Positions 16,699 through 25,953 of a stretch of DNA of 64,000 nt are shown piece after piece. The notes under the pieces are model-generated. The model was not told the DNA's origin. It did no database searches and was given only the letters and a program-made list of their open reading frames with translations. Within the stretch, counting starts at the first letter, position 1. Every line of letters begins with the position of its first letter. Made by a program: the position numbers and the translations under genes. This DNA comes from CAYWMP01 sp964459445 (GTDB lineage Bacteria; Desulfobacterota; DSM-4660; Desulfatiglandales; HGW-15): contig CAYWMP010000004.1 of assembly GCA_964459445.1 (NCBI GenBank), forward strand, positions 14,627 through 78,626, read 5' to 3'.

Positions 16699-18774
16699 CT
16701 AGGCAGGTGCAACTGTTTCTGCATCCATAGGAATCCTGGGTCTTTGTAATAGGTAAACAGCGCCGAAAATGGCCAGTCCAATGAGGTATGTCCAGTAGCG
16801 TTGCTCATGGGCCAACCCGATCCAGCTTGCGATAAGGTCGGGACGCATGAGGACCAGTGTGATTACAAGGAAAATGGGGATCTCGTAGACCCGGTTTTTG
16901 GCTACGAACCATCCCTGCGTGGCCGCTGCAAAGGCGAAATTCCCGCCACAGGTCATGATAAAGATGAGTATGGCCTGCGGCCAGCTATAAATGTTGTGCA
17001 GGATGATGTCGGTATTGAAGATGAACATGAATGGCAGGATAGCCGTTCGGATATCGTACATGAATCCCTGCAAGCCGGTAGGTATAGGTGGCGACTTAGC
17101 AATGGCAGCCGCAGCATAGGCCGCCAGACCAACCGGTGGGGTGTCATCCGCCAGGATTCCAAAATAGAAACAGAACAGGTGTGCGGCCATGAGAGGAACG
17201 ATAAAATCCACATACCCCCCAAGTTCCACAATCACGGGCGCCGTGAGTGAGGCCATAACAATATAGGTGGCCGTGGTCGGCAGCCCCATACCGATGATCA
17301 GACTCGCGATGGCTGTGATGACCAACAATGCATAGATGTTGCCTCCGGAGATGGTGTCGATGACCTCGGTGATGAGCCCCCCTAAACCCATGGCGACCAC
17401 ACCCACAATGATTCCGGCTGCGGCGGTAGCCAGGGCAACGGAGCACATGTTTCTTGAGCCTGAAACCAAGGCTGAGAAGATTTCGGTGATGCCCACCTTA
17501 AATGCCGGACCGATAGGTTGCTTATTCCTGTAGGCCTGAATCGGGCGTTGGAAAAACATAACAATGGCCATGATCCAAATGGCGTTGAAGGCGGCCAATT
17601 CGGGGGAATGCCTGGCTATGATCAACTCATAGAGCAACACACACAGAGGGACAAGGAAGTGTACGCCACTGAGAAGTGTTTTAAAGAAAGGAGGCAGTTC
17701 TTTGCGGGGGATGCCCCTTAGACCGAGTTTCGATGCCTCAAGATGGGTGATGTAGAAAAGGGCCGCATAGGAGGCAAAAGCCGGTATGGCAGCGGCCTTG
17801 ATCACCTGCACATAGGGTACATTTACATATTCGGCGATAATAAAAGCTGCCGCCCCCATGATGGGCGGAGCAAGTTGTCCGTCCGTGCTGGCGGCCACTT
17901 CCACGGCGGCCGCCTTTTTTGCTGGATATCCCACTTTCTTCATCAAGGGGATGGTAAAGGTGCCCGTTGTGACGATATTGGCGATACTTGAGCCTGAAAC
18001 CAGGCCCGTAAGTCCGCTGCCCATGATAGCCGCCTTGGCCGGGCCCCCTTTGAAACCGCCCAGCAGACTCAAGGCAAGCTGGATAAAATATCTCCCCCCG
18101 CCGGCCTTGTCGAGCATGGCCCCAAAGAGGACGAAGAGGAAAACAATGGTCGCAGACACATCAAGGGGGATACCGTAAATCCCCTCGGTGGACATGGTGA
18201 TCTGACCCATGAACCGGCCAAGGGAGACACCCTTAAAGGCGATGAGATCCGGCATGTATGGACCTAAAAAGGCGTAGGCACAGAAAAATGTCGCTATGAC
18301 CGATAGGGCCGGACCGATTACGCGACGGGAAGCCTCCAACAACAGAACCAAAAGGGCAAGGCCAATGACAACATCACGGGGAATGGGAGCGCCGTAACGG
18401 GTATTTATCCCAGCGTAATCTAAAGCAATATAGATTGCAGCAAAGCAGGCAATGATCGCAATGCCAAAATCAAAAATGGGAATTCGTCTTTTGGCTGAAA
18501 GAAATTTAAGACCCCACCGTGTTTCTTTGAATAAGGGATAGTTCAAAAAGACCATCAAAAGGGCAAATCCAAGGTGAATCGCTCTGATAAAGACCGTATC
18601 CAGGATGAGCCAACTGGCGATGGAAAGTTGAAACAGGGCCCAGACAACGCCAATGGTTGGGATTATCCATTTAACGGGACCTAATGGCCTTCTTCCAACG
18701 CCCTCTTCCTCTTCGGCCATCCGTTTTGCTAATTCGAGACCTTCGTCATTTTTTTCTAGTTGATTGTCAGTCAT
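16699..18774 (-). CDS. TRAP transporter fused permease (DctQ-DctM type, TAXI family)
   Basis: Integral membrane protein of 691 residues combining the small and large TRAP permease subunits. The first 200 residues include about four hydrophobic helices, and the remaining part has the DctM-like glycine-rich helices (GLVSGSSIANIVTTGTFTIP and AAFIIAEYVNVPYVQVIKAA). TRAP systems import organic acids using an ion gradient and a periplasmic receptor. The receptor gene lies 190 bases upstream on the same strand. The substrate is not predictable; TAXI systems are often linked to glutamate or other carboxylates. Confidence 0.93.
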   Translation of the reverse strand: MTDNQLEKNDEGLELAKRMAEEEEGVGRRPLGPVKWIIPTIGVVWALFQLSIASWLILDTVFIRAIHLGFALLMVFLNYPLFKETRWGLKFLSAKRRIPIFDFGIAIIACFAAIYIALDYAGINTRYGAPIPRDVVIGLALLVLLLEASRRVIGPALSVIATFFCAYAFLGPYMPDLIAFKGVSLGRFMGQITMSTEGIYGIPLDVSATIVFLFVLFGAMLDKAGGGRYFIQLALSLLGGFKGGPAKAAIMGSGLTGLVSGSSIANIVTTGTFTIPLMKKVGYPAKKAAAVEVAASTDGQLAPPIMGAAAFIIAEYVNVPYVQVIKAAAIPAFASYAALFYITHLEASKLGLRGIPRKELPPFFKTLLSGVHFLVPLCVLLYELIIARHSPELAAFNAIWIMAIVMFFQRPIQAYRNKQPIGPAFKVGITEIFSALVSGSRNMCSVALATAAAGIIVGVVAMGLGGLITEVIDTISGGNIYALLVITAIASLIIGMGLPTTATYIVMASLTAPVIVELGGYVDFIVPLMAAHLFCFYFGILADDTPPVGLAAYAAAAIAKSPPIPTGLQGFMYDIRTAILPFMFIFNTDIILHNIYSWPQAILIFIMTCGGNFAFAAATQGWFVAKNRVYEIPIFLVITLVLMRPDLIASWIGLAHEQRYWTYLIGLAIFGAVYLLQRPRIPMDAETVAPA

Positions 18775-18963
18775 TTTGGTCTCCCGGGGTTATGAATTTG
18801 AAAGCCCTCATTTTGGGCGGCGCTCCGGTCAAATTGCGCGGAGCACAAAAGAGTCATTGCCGAAAAACAGAAAAAAGGAATGGGGTGGATGATATCGTTT
18901 TTTATCCGATTTTGAGGTTTGGAAGGGACGGCAGTTGAGGCTGCCGTCCCTGAGGTTGATCTG

Positions 18964-19944
18964 CTACATAAGACCGGCTTCTTTGTAATACTTCATGGCG
19001 CCCGGATGAATAGGTGCGCTCATGCCTTCCAGCATGTTTTTCTTTGTGAGCACCTGATAGGCGGGATGCAGTTTTTTAAAGGCCTCAAAATTGTCAAAGA
19101 CCTCTTTCGTGATGGCGTAGACGACATCGTCCGGAACTTTAGCGGATGTGACAAAAGTGGCTTTCACACCAAAAGTAGCTACATCGCCTTTATTGGTGGA
19201 TCCGGGATAGAGCTTGATGGGAATGAAGGCCTTAGCATAGTAGGGGAACTTTGAAAGGAGACCACTCACATCGGTAATGGGAACAAAGTGGACCTTCCTC
19301 TTCCCTGCCGTGGCCTCTTTGATCGCTCCACTGGGATGTCCCACGGTGTAAAAGAAAGCATCGATACGGCCATCCTGAAGAAGCCCGGGGGCCTCAGCCG
19401 CCTTTACGCCCTCAGCCTTGAGAGCCGAATTGAAGTCAAGGCCCGCATTATCGAGGGCGTCGATGGAGTTCTGGCGTTGCCCGGAACCGGGGTTGCCGAT
19501 GTTGACCCTTTTGCCCTTGAGATCCTGGATACCTTTAATTCCAGAGTCGTCTGCAGCGACCAGGGTGATGGATTCGGGATGGATGGTAAACATGGCCCTG
19601 AGATCCTTTTGGGGACCTTTGTCCTTCCATTCCGCGAGACCTTTCCAGGCTTGATACTGGCGGTCGGACTGGACCACGCCGAAGTCAAGGTCGCCGGACA
19701 TAATAGCGTTCACATTAAAGACAGAACCACCGGTTGACTCGACGGTAGCTCGAATCCCGTACTGTTTACGTTTCTTGTTAACAATCTTGGCAATGGCGCC
19801 GCCGGTGGGATAATAAACGCCCGTGATGCCGCCGGTGCCGATGGTGACGAATTTGGTCTTGGCCTGGACAGGCGCCGATGTTGCGCCGGTCAACAAGACA
19901 ACTCCGACCAATACAACCAATCCAACAATAAAGAACTTCTTCAT
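18964..19944 (-). CDS. TAXI-family TRAP transporter solute receptor
   Basis: Periplasmic solute-binding protein of 326 residues. A signal peptide (MKKFFIVGLVVLVGVVLLTG, cleavage probably after VQA) precedes the TAXI hallmark FVTIGTGGITGVYYPTGGAI. GDLDFGVVQSD and ALDNAGLDF are further family motifs. AAGGAGGTTG before the ATG gives a strong ribosome-binding site. It is the first gene of the receptor-permease pair, and an RpiR regulator is encoded 400 bases upstream. The ligand cannot be inferred. Confidence 0.93.
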   Translation of the reverse strand: MKKFFIVGLVVLVGVVLLTGATSAPVQAKTKFVTIGTGGITGVYYPTGGAIAKIVNKKRKQYGIRATVESTGGSVFNVNAIMSGDLDFGVVQSDRQYQAWKGLAEWKDKGPQKDLRAMFTIHPESITLVAADDSGIKGIQDLKGKRVNIGNPGSGQRQNSIDALDNAGLDFNSALKAEGVKAAEAPGLLQDGRIDAFFYTVGHPSGAIKEATAGKRKVHFVPITDVSGLLSKFPYYAKAFIPIKLYPGSTNKGDVATFGVKATFVTSAKVPDDVVYAITKEVFDNFEAFKKLHPAYQVLTKKNMLEGMSAPIHPGAMKYYKEAGLM

Positions 19945-20350
19945 GACAACCTCCTTTTCGGTAATAGATGATCGTTTTGGTTAACAGTTTGCTGGATGAA
20001 ATTGGTTATTTGTTTACCGCCTTTTTCATTGAGCAGTTCCCCTCAAAAGAGGGTCGGGTTTCAATATCATTCACCTCCTTTCGAAATCGGAATAGTTAAT
20101 TCAATCTTCATCGATTTAAGAGTCGCTTAGGTGTTGTCTGTTTCTAGGAATCGGTTATTGGTTTTGGGATAATGATAATCAAAATTGCATCTTAATTAAT
20201 CAAGAAATATTGAATATCAAATGGTATATGCATGGGCAACGATTAAATGATAACGAATAACTCCCGATTGAGCATTTTTTCGCTCAGATGGGGATCAAAC
20301 TTACACCGTTGAAGCCGAGACCGTAAAATTCAAACAATTCAAAAGCGTCT
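19945..20350. other. Leader region of the TAXI-TRAP operon
   Basis: These 406 bases separate the RpiR regulator from the transporter receptor. On the minus strand there is a second strong ribosome-binding sequence (AAAGGAGGTGA) about 130 bases before the receptor gene. It is followed by two overlapping mini-frames of 14 and 7 codons. A CCCTC/GAGGG hairpin with an AAAA loop is at 20040-20053. The rest is AT-rich and should contain the promoter and any RpiR operator, which could not be delimited. Confidence 0.4.
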
Positions 20351-21202
20351 CTATTGATCAAAGGTTTCAAACTCCTTGAATTCCCTTTCAAGAGCACTTA
20401 GGACAGGCAACGCAGTCTCCTTTTCGCGGAATGCAATGGCTGTGATCAAGGCGTTCAGCAAACTCATTGGGGCCGTGTATGATTCAAAGTAGGCCGGGAT
20501 TTGAGTCTCTGCGACTAAAAGTAGGTCGCTCAATTGAGCAATTGGCGAGAGCTCGCTATTCGTGATGCCGAGGATAAATGCTCCTTTTCGTTTCACCTTC
20601 TCGGTGATTCTAACCGTCTCATGGGTATAACGCTTGAAACTGATGGCCACCAAAACATCTTCTGATCCGATGTCCCGTAATTGCTCCGGGGTGTCACCGA
20701 TTCCCAAATCCACAAGACGTACGGAACTCAGAAAGAACCGGAGATCAAAGGCAAGGTAAAAGGCCAAGGCATAGCTGGAACGCAAACCCAAAACATAGAT
20801 GGTTTTTGCGGAACAGAGCTTTTCAACAGAATGCCCGAATGATTCCTCAGAGACCTGCGAGCTCAAGGCCCCAATGTTTTCAACGTCACCTTTCAGAATA
20901 TCGGTGAATAGAGAGGAGCGGTCCTCCATGGCCTTCGATGATTCCTCAAGTCGGGTGGCAGTTGAAAAATCTTCGAGGATTTTTTCACCTATGGTTCGCT
21001 TGAATTCGGCAAAGCCTGCAAAACCAAGGCTGGTGACGAAACGCAAAACAGTTGCAACGGAAACTTCAGCTTCCGCGGCGAGTTGTGTGGAGTTGAGGAG
21101 AATCGCCTGATTAAGGTTATGGAATAGGTATTCCGCAAGCTTTCGCTGGCGAGGCGTTAAGGAGGGGTAATTCCGGGAGATCTCTTCGAGAATGTTTCCC
21201 AT
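20351..21202 (-). CDS. MurR/RpiR family transcriptional regulator
   Basis: Regulator of 283 residues with an N-terminal helix-turn-helix (TQLAAEAEVSVATVLRFVTS, near residues 38-57) and a C-terminal SIS domain (about 120-265) that binds sugar phosphates in known members. The family usually represses or activates a neighbouring catabolic or transport operon. Here the nearest targets are the TAXI-TRAP transporter genes downstream on the same strand. The SIS part is full length. The inducer is unknown; a link to carboxylate transport would be unusual for a sugar-phosphate sensor. Confidence 0.9.
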   Translation of the reverse strand: MGNILEEISRNYPSLTPRQRKLAEYLFHNLNQAILLNSTQLAAEAEVSVATVLRFVTSLGFAGFAEFKRTIGEKILEDFSTATRLEESSKAMEDRSSLFTDILKGDVENIGALSSQVSEESFGHSVEKLCSAKTIYVLGLRSSYALAFYLAFDLRFFLSSVRLVDLGIGDTPEQLRDIGSEDVLVAISFKRYTHETVRITEKVKRKGAFILGITNSELSPIAQLSDLLLVAETQIPAYFESYTAPMSLLNALITAIAFREKETALPVLSALEREFKEFETFDQ

Positions 21203-21861
21203 GGGTTATAGCGGCCGCCTTGATGAGTGTGAACATTTATATTCAGAGGAAAACATTTTGATTATTTTTTTTCAATTCAATTATTAATCTTAATTTCAAT
21301 GATTTGTCAAGCAGTTTGATTGAAGGAAGAATTTTTTTTGACCTGTATTTGCGATCACTTATGTATTCATCTGAAATCCCTTGAATTTTGGATCATCTAA
21401 CCAGGCTTGACAGATCCCTGAGCTATCAGATACTTTCCAGTCCTTATATTTGGGATTCGCTAGATACTTATATTTGCCGTGTTTTTAAGATTTGAGTCAA
21501 GTCCCTATATGTTGTAGTGTAATATGGGAATAGATACTAGATGCTGGTTTCTGGATGCTGGTCGAAGATTCCGTCTTTAGCGGAGATGTCGCAAGTAACG
21601 GTTCTTTTTTTGGTTTTATCCAGTATCGAGCATCGAGCAACCAGTATCGCTTCGCCTAAGCAACTGCGGTGAATACTTTTCCGCTCGCCCGTCCTCCGCA
21701 GTAGCTTGCTACGGAGGGTGGGTCGGTTTTCCCGTCCCCCAACAAACAGGTTTCGGGACAGGAAGGCGTTGCTTCGTTAATGTGTTTGTTGGGTTCCAAA
21801 CCTAATAGGGGGCGAATTTCAATCTCGTCGGTCATTTAAAAAAAGCCATTTGGAGGTGAAT
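21203..21861. other. Intergenic stretch with short repeats upstream of the PurF-like gene
   Basis: No gene is visible. The first 150 bases are AT-rich and hold the upstream region of the RpiR gene. Around 21536-21655 there are degenerate GATGCTGG and ATCGAGC-type repeats. At 21688-21721 a 34-base hairpin-forming sequence (stems CCTCC/GGAGG and GTAGC/GCTAC) occurs again, with three differences, at 23398-23431, so the two copies flank the PurF-like gene. Confidence 0.45.
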
Positions 21862-23340
21862 ATGGACGGTGTCGTGGGTTTGTATGGGTTGAATGACAAT
21901 GAATTGGTAGATAAAGCATACCTTTCGACCGGTGCCTGTCAGCACCGGGGCAAGGCCAGCACTGGGATGGCTATCGGAAACCGAAAGGGTATCTACATTC
22001 ATAAAGGGCTTGGAAGGATTGCAGAGGTCATTGACCAAAACATCATCAAATTTTTTAAGGGATTGGAGCCGGTGGCCGTCATCGGGAATATCGGTTACAC
22101 AAAGAGAAAGGTCGCAGAGAAACTCAATGCCGAACCTGTAGAGATTCACCCAAAGGGCGGCAGTCGGTACCATCTCGTGTTAGCCATGGACGGTTATCTC
22201 ATTAAAGAGGATGACCTAAAGGCGGAGCTTGAAACAGAATACAGCCTACAGACAGACAACAAGACTGAAGTGGTTGGAGCCCTGCTGCACAAGTACATTG
22301 CCGAAGAGGGCATTACCTTCGGAGCGGGAGAAAGGCTCGTTGAGAAGCTGCATGGCAGGGCTACCTTCGCCTTAACGGCTCTGGTCCACGACGGCACGGA
22401 GATCTATTTGGTTGCCTTGAACGATGATCGGGCATTTGAGCCCTTCTGCTATGCAACCATAAACGGCACGTTCATAGCCAGTTCTGAGTCCTTTTCTCAC
22501 AGGCGATTGAACGGTTTTACAGAGAGGGAATATGATGGTGCAGAGATGACCATTTGTTCTCCCAAGGGATTTGAAACAAAAAGGCTAAGGGAAGAGACCA
22601 TGATGCCTGACATCTTCCAGGGCGTTTATTTCGGAAATGTGGCATCCCTTTTTAGGGGGAAGGAGATATTTCAAATAAGGAGAGAGTTGGGATTGGAACT
22701 CGTGAATCTCTATGGCGGCTCAAGGGCAGACATTGTTATCCCCAACCCGGAATCAGGTTGGGGGGTCACGGTCGGGATAGCGGAAGGTTTGGAAAAACCG
22801 CTCTTCCCTGCATTGATCAAGCTGCCTCAGGCGGTAAGGACATTTCAGGAGGGAGAGAGGGCGGTAAGATCTCAGGAGGTTGGGCTTAAATTTGGGGGCA
22901 TCGATTCGTTGCTCAGAGACCGAAGTATTGCCATGGGTGATGACAGCATTGTGAGAGGAAGCGTGAGTGAGGGCGGGTCCGTATGGGTGGTCTACAATGC
23001 AGGCGCGCGGTATATTGAATTTTGGGTGTCTTACGGACCCATGTTTTTTCCCTCCTTTAAGGAGTGGTATCGCGGGTCCGAATGCCTCCAGGAGTTGGCG
23101 GTCCAAAGGGCATTCAAGGGGGACAATCCCTACGACAAATCCCTGGAGGAGATCAATGCCGCCGTGGCGAAACTCGTGGGTGTGGATGAAGTCAAATACA
23201 ATGCGCAGGAAAAAATAAATCGAGTCGCCGGTGACGGCTCTTTTCAGGCATTGGATGCAAGTTACCCGATCGAAGAGCAATACTGGCCGGATTGGTTAAA
23301 GGAAGAAGTGGAGAAATACCATTATCATAAAAAAGGATAG
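21862..23340 (+). CDS. PurF-like amidotransferase homologue lacking the catalytic cysteine
   Basis: Homologue of amidophosphoribosyltransferase, 492 residues, close to PurF length. The N-terminal class II glutaminase fold is recognisable (GACQHRGKASTGMA, GNIGYT). The start reads MDGVVGLYG, however, where active enzymes have MCGIVGIYG: the nucleophilic cysteine is aspartate. The PRPP loop of the C-terminal domain is kept (GDDSIVRGS near residue 360), so phosphoribosyl binding remains plausible. GGAGGTGAAT before the ATG at 21862 fixes this start and rules out a missed upstream cysteine. Ammonia-dependent activity or a non-catalytic role are possible. It precedes a P-loop ATPase and a 2-oxoacid oxidoreductase operon, not purine genes. 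Confidence 0.85.
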   Translation: MDGVVGLYGLNDNELVDKAYLSTGACQHRGKASTGMAIGNRKGIYIHKGLGRIAEVIDQNIIKFFKGLEPVAVIGNIGYTKRKVAEKLNAEPVEIHPKGGSRYHLVLAMDGYLIKEDDLKAELETEYSLQTDNKTEVVGALLHKYIAEEGITFGAGERLVEKLHGRATFALTALVHDGTEIYLVALNDDRAFEPFCYATINGTFIASSESFSHRRLNGFTEREYDGAEMTICSPKGFETKRLREETMMPDIFQGVYFGNVASLFRGKEIFQIRRELGLELVNLYGGSRADIVIPNPESGWGVTVGIAEGLEKPLFPALIKLPQAVRTFQEGERAVRSQEVGLKFGGIDSLLRDRSIAMGDDSIVRGSVSEGGSVWVVYNAGARYIEFWVSYGPMFFPSFKEWYRGSECLQELAVQRAFKGDNPYDKSLEEINAAVAKLVGVDEVKYNAQEKINRVAGDGSFQALDASYPIEEQYWPDWLKEEVEKYHYHKKG

Positions 23341-23757
23341 AGATCCTACGGTCCTATTCTCGTGGCCCCATCGAGCAAACAAACACAAATAGGGCGACCC
23401 GTCCTCGGCAGTAGCCTGCTACGGAGGATGGATTTTTATACTTGGAATTTGATACATGGATTTTGGGATTTTAAATCCATATCCATGTGCTATATTGTCT
23501 GTGTCCATTGCTCCTCCAATCCGTAGCAATTCTGCAATCGGAATATCTCGACTGGCCGCCAAGGGCTCGCGCAAGGCCAAAGCCCGTTTTCCCCGAACAA
23601 GCCGAACAATCGCAAGCTGCTGATGCAGCGGGAAAGTGCGAACGTAACGGCGAGTTCCGTTGTGAAAACCAAATTGAGGGCCAAAATATGTACCTGAAAG
23701 GCTTGACAGTAACCGGGATTAGGGACTAATTATGAGTGTTTTATCTCAGGATGCATT
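23341..23757. other. Intergenic stretch before the P-loop ATPase
   Basis: No convincing gene is seen in these 417 bases. The second copy of the 34-base hairpin repeat is at 23398-23431. An 80-codon open frame at 23487-23729 has no recognisable motif and is proline/alanine-rich, so it is treated as chance. A TATATT hexamer near 23493 could be a -10 box, but no matching -35 was found. Confidence 0.4.
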
Positions 23758-24507
23758 TTGTCGCTTTCAGGTAAGCATAGAGCGGCAAACAACCCGGGGG
23801 GGTTTTTGGAGATTAATTTAGAAGGTCTTATAGTTATTGTCGGTAACTACGGAAGCGGTAAGACCGAGGTTTCAATCAACCTGGCCGTGAAAAGGCGCCG
23901 GGATGGATTGGAGGTGCGTGTCGCCGACCTCGATCTGGTCAATCCCTATTTCAGAACGCGTGAGGCAAAAGACCAGCTCGCTGACCTCGGGATTGAAGTG
24001 GCGCTGCCCCCTGAAAAATACCTCCATGCCGATCTGCCCATACTGAGCCCGATCATTTCAGGCATAATCCGGCAGCCGGGTGAACTGACCATACTCGATG
24101 TCGGCGGCGACGACGCAGGGGCAACAGTCCTCTCGGCCCTTGCGGACTCATTGGAGAACCAGCAGATCGAAATGCTTCAAGTCGTCAATCCTTTCCGGCC
24201 TTTCACCGATACGATCGATGGGTGCATTAAAATGCGGGAAATGATTGAGCAGGCGTCAAAGCTGACCATTACCGGGATCATCGGAAATGCAAATCTCATT
24301 GATGAAACGACGACCGATGAGATCTACAGGGGGTATGATTTCGTCAAAACACTCTCGGAAAAGACAGGGTTGAGTCTTCATTTTATCACGGCAACGCCGG
24401 AGCTCTTGGCCGCCATGGATGGATCGAAGTTCGACTGTCCGGTCCTACCTATTGAGAGACAGCTCGTTCCCCCCTGGAAAAAGCCTGTGAGTTTTGGACA
24501 GGTATAA
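23758..24507 (+). CDS. P-loop ATPase (MinD/ParA-like)
   Basis: Soluble nucleotide-binding protein of up to 249 residues. The Walker A motif GNYGSGKTEVS is followed by VRVADLDLVNPYFRTREA, and ELTILDVGGDDAGA corresponds to Walker B. The GSGKT loop lacks the first signature lysine of true MinD/ParA ATPases. The start is uncertain: TTG at 23758 has an AGGA sequence eight bases upstream, and TTG at 23806 would give a shorter protein beginning just before the fold. It sits 88 bases before a ferredoxin gene and seems to be the first gene of the vor operon. It may help assemble or regulate the enzyme; no specific function is established. Confidence 0.75.
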   Translation: MSLSGKHRAANNPGGFLEINLEGLIVIVGNYGSGKTEVSINLAVKRRRDGLEVRVADLDLVNPYFRTREAKDQLADLGIEVALPPEKYLHADLPILSPIISGIIRQPGELTILDVGGDDAGATVLSALADSLENQQIEMLQVVNPFRPFTDTIDGCIKMREMIEQASKLTITGIIGNANLIDETTTDEIYRGYDFVKTLSEKTGLSLHFITATPELLAAMDGSKFDCPVLPIERQLVPPWKKPVSFGQV

Positions 24508-24595
24508 ATGGGTATTAAAAGGTCACAATTTCGAAGACAAGATCATTCGATCCTTTGAATTTTTTATTCAAAACTGATGTTAGGAGCCATCGTAA

Positions 24596-24829
24596 ATGGG
24601 ATTTATACACCAGATTGATAAGGATAGATGTAAAGGTTGCGGGCTTTGTGTGGAGGTTTGCCCTAAAGACGTTCTTGAGATTTCCAATGAAGTCAATACA
24701 AAGGGATACTTTCCTGCTTATCAGGCACGTCCCGATGACTGCATACTCTGCGCAAGGTGTTGCACCATGTGCCCTGATGTGGCCATTTCGATTACTGAAA
24801 CTGCTGAAAAGAAAGCTGCGGAAGGATAG
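24596..24829 (+). CDS. vorD: Two-[4Fe-4S] ferredoxin subunit of the second 2-oxoacid oxidoreductase
   Basis: Ferredoxin of 77 residues with two cluster motifs, CKGCGLCVEVC and CILCARCCTMC, each followed by a downstream CP. It corresponds to the delta subunit that passes electrons to free ferredoxin. It starts nine bases before the alpha gene's ATG region, in the order delta, alpha, beta, gamma. The substrate class (branched-chain or aryl 2-oxoacid) is inferred from the alpha subunit. Confidence 0.9.
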   Translation: MGFIHQIDKDRCKGCGLCVEVCPKDVLEISNEVNTKGYFPAYQARPDDCILCARCCTMCPDVAISITETAEKKAAEG

Positions 24830-24838
24830 GGGGGAAAC

Positions 24839-25906
24839 ATGGGCAAGGTTTTAATGAAAGGAAACGAGGCCATTGGCGAAGCTGCAATCAGGGCCGGTTG
24901 CTTGAACTATTTTGCATATCCGATAACGCCGCAATCCGAGGTTGCGGAATACCTGGCCCACCGAATGCCCGAGGTGGGCGGTGTTTTTCTCCAGGGTGAG
25001 AGCGAGGTGGCGGTATCCTATATGATTTACGGCGCCGCGGCCGCCGGCGAAAGAGTCTTTACAACCTCATCCAGCCCGGGCATCAGCCTGATGAGCGAAG
25101 GATTCAGTTATATGGCCGGGGGCCAGTGTCCCGTTGTCATCATCAATATCATGCGGGGCGGTCCGGGCCTGGGTGGTATTCTGCCCTCCCAGGCGGATTA
25201 TGCACAGGCAACAAGGGGCATCGGCCATGGCGATTGCAGGTTGCTGGTCATGGCACCGGCCAGCGTTCAAGAGGCCGTTGAAATGGTGATGTCGGCCTTT
25301 CCCCTGTCGGAAAAATACCGCAATCCTGTCATGATACTGGGGGATGGTCTAATAGGACAGATGATGGAGCCGGTGGAGTTTCCCGAGCACCTGCAAACCG
25401 AGCCGGCTAACAAAGACGACTGGGCCACAAACGGCATGGACACGCGAAATAGAAAAGAGCGTAATCTTGTGAGGTCGCTCTATTTGGATCCAGCGGCATT
25501 GAACGATAATAATTTGGTATTGAAAGAAAAATACGAACAAATGAAACGAGAAGAGGTGCAGTACGAATCCTATAACATTGATTCGGATTACAAGATTTTA
25601 ATCGTGAGTTACGGCACCATGAGCAGGGTTTGTAAGACCGCCATCGACAATATGAAAGAGGAAGGCATGGAAGTCGGAATGATTAGACCTCAGTCCCTCT
25701 TTCCCTTCCCGGCCGACGGGGTAAAGGAAGCCGCTTCAAAAGGTGGATGCAAATGTGTTTTGAGCGTAGAGATGAGCATGGGACAGATGGTTGAGGACGT
25801 GGAGCGATACGTGATGGGCAGAGTCCCGGTTCACTGGTATGGGAAATGCGGTGGGGATGTCCCTACGCCGGAAGAAGTTATCGACGAAGTGAAGGCCCTG
25901 TGGTAG
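24839..25906 (+). CDS. vorB: 2-oxoacid:ferredoxin oxidoreductase alpha subunit (VorB type)
   Basis: Alpha subunit of 355 residues that resembles 3-methyl-2-oxobutanoate oxidoreductase VorB. MKGNEAIGEAAIRAG and FAYPITPQSEVAEYL open the chain; TTSSSPGISLMSEGFSYMAG and NIMRGGPGLGG are the conserved loops. It is shorter and clearly distinct from the other alpha subunit at 9992-11140. GGGGG AAAC precedes the ATG as a ribosome-binding site. Together with the beta and gamma genes it would oxidise a 2-oxoacid from amino acid breakdown. Exact substrate not determined. Confidence 0.9.
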   Translation: MGKVLMKGNEAIGEAAIRAGCLNYFAYPITPQSEVAEYLAHRMPEVGGVFLQGESEVAVSYMIYGAAAAGERVFTTSSSPGISLMSEGFSYMAGGQCPVVIINIMRGGPGLGGILPSQADYAQATRGIGHGDCRLLVMAPASVQEAVEMVMSAFPLSEKYRNPVMILGDGLIGQMMEPVEFPEHLQTEPANKDDWATNGMDTRNRKERNLVRSLYLDPAALNDNNLVLKEKYEQMKREEVQYESYNIDSDYKILIVSYGTMSRVCKTAIDNMKEEGMEVGMIRPQSLFPFPADGVKEAASKGGCKCVLSVEMSMGQMVEDVERYVMGRVPVHWYGKCGGDVPTPEEVIDEVKALW

Positions 25907-25953
25907 AGAGTCAGAAATGGCCGCAATGCGGCATAAAATGAGGAGCATTTAAC

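Noticed and set aside
23487..23729. 80-codon open frame before the P-loop ATPase
   Set aside because: No motif, no ribosome-binding site and composition unlike neighbouring genes.
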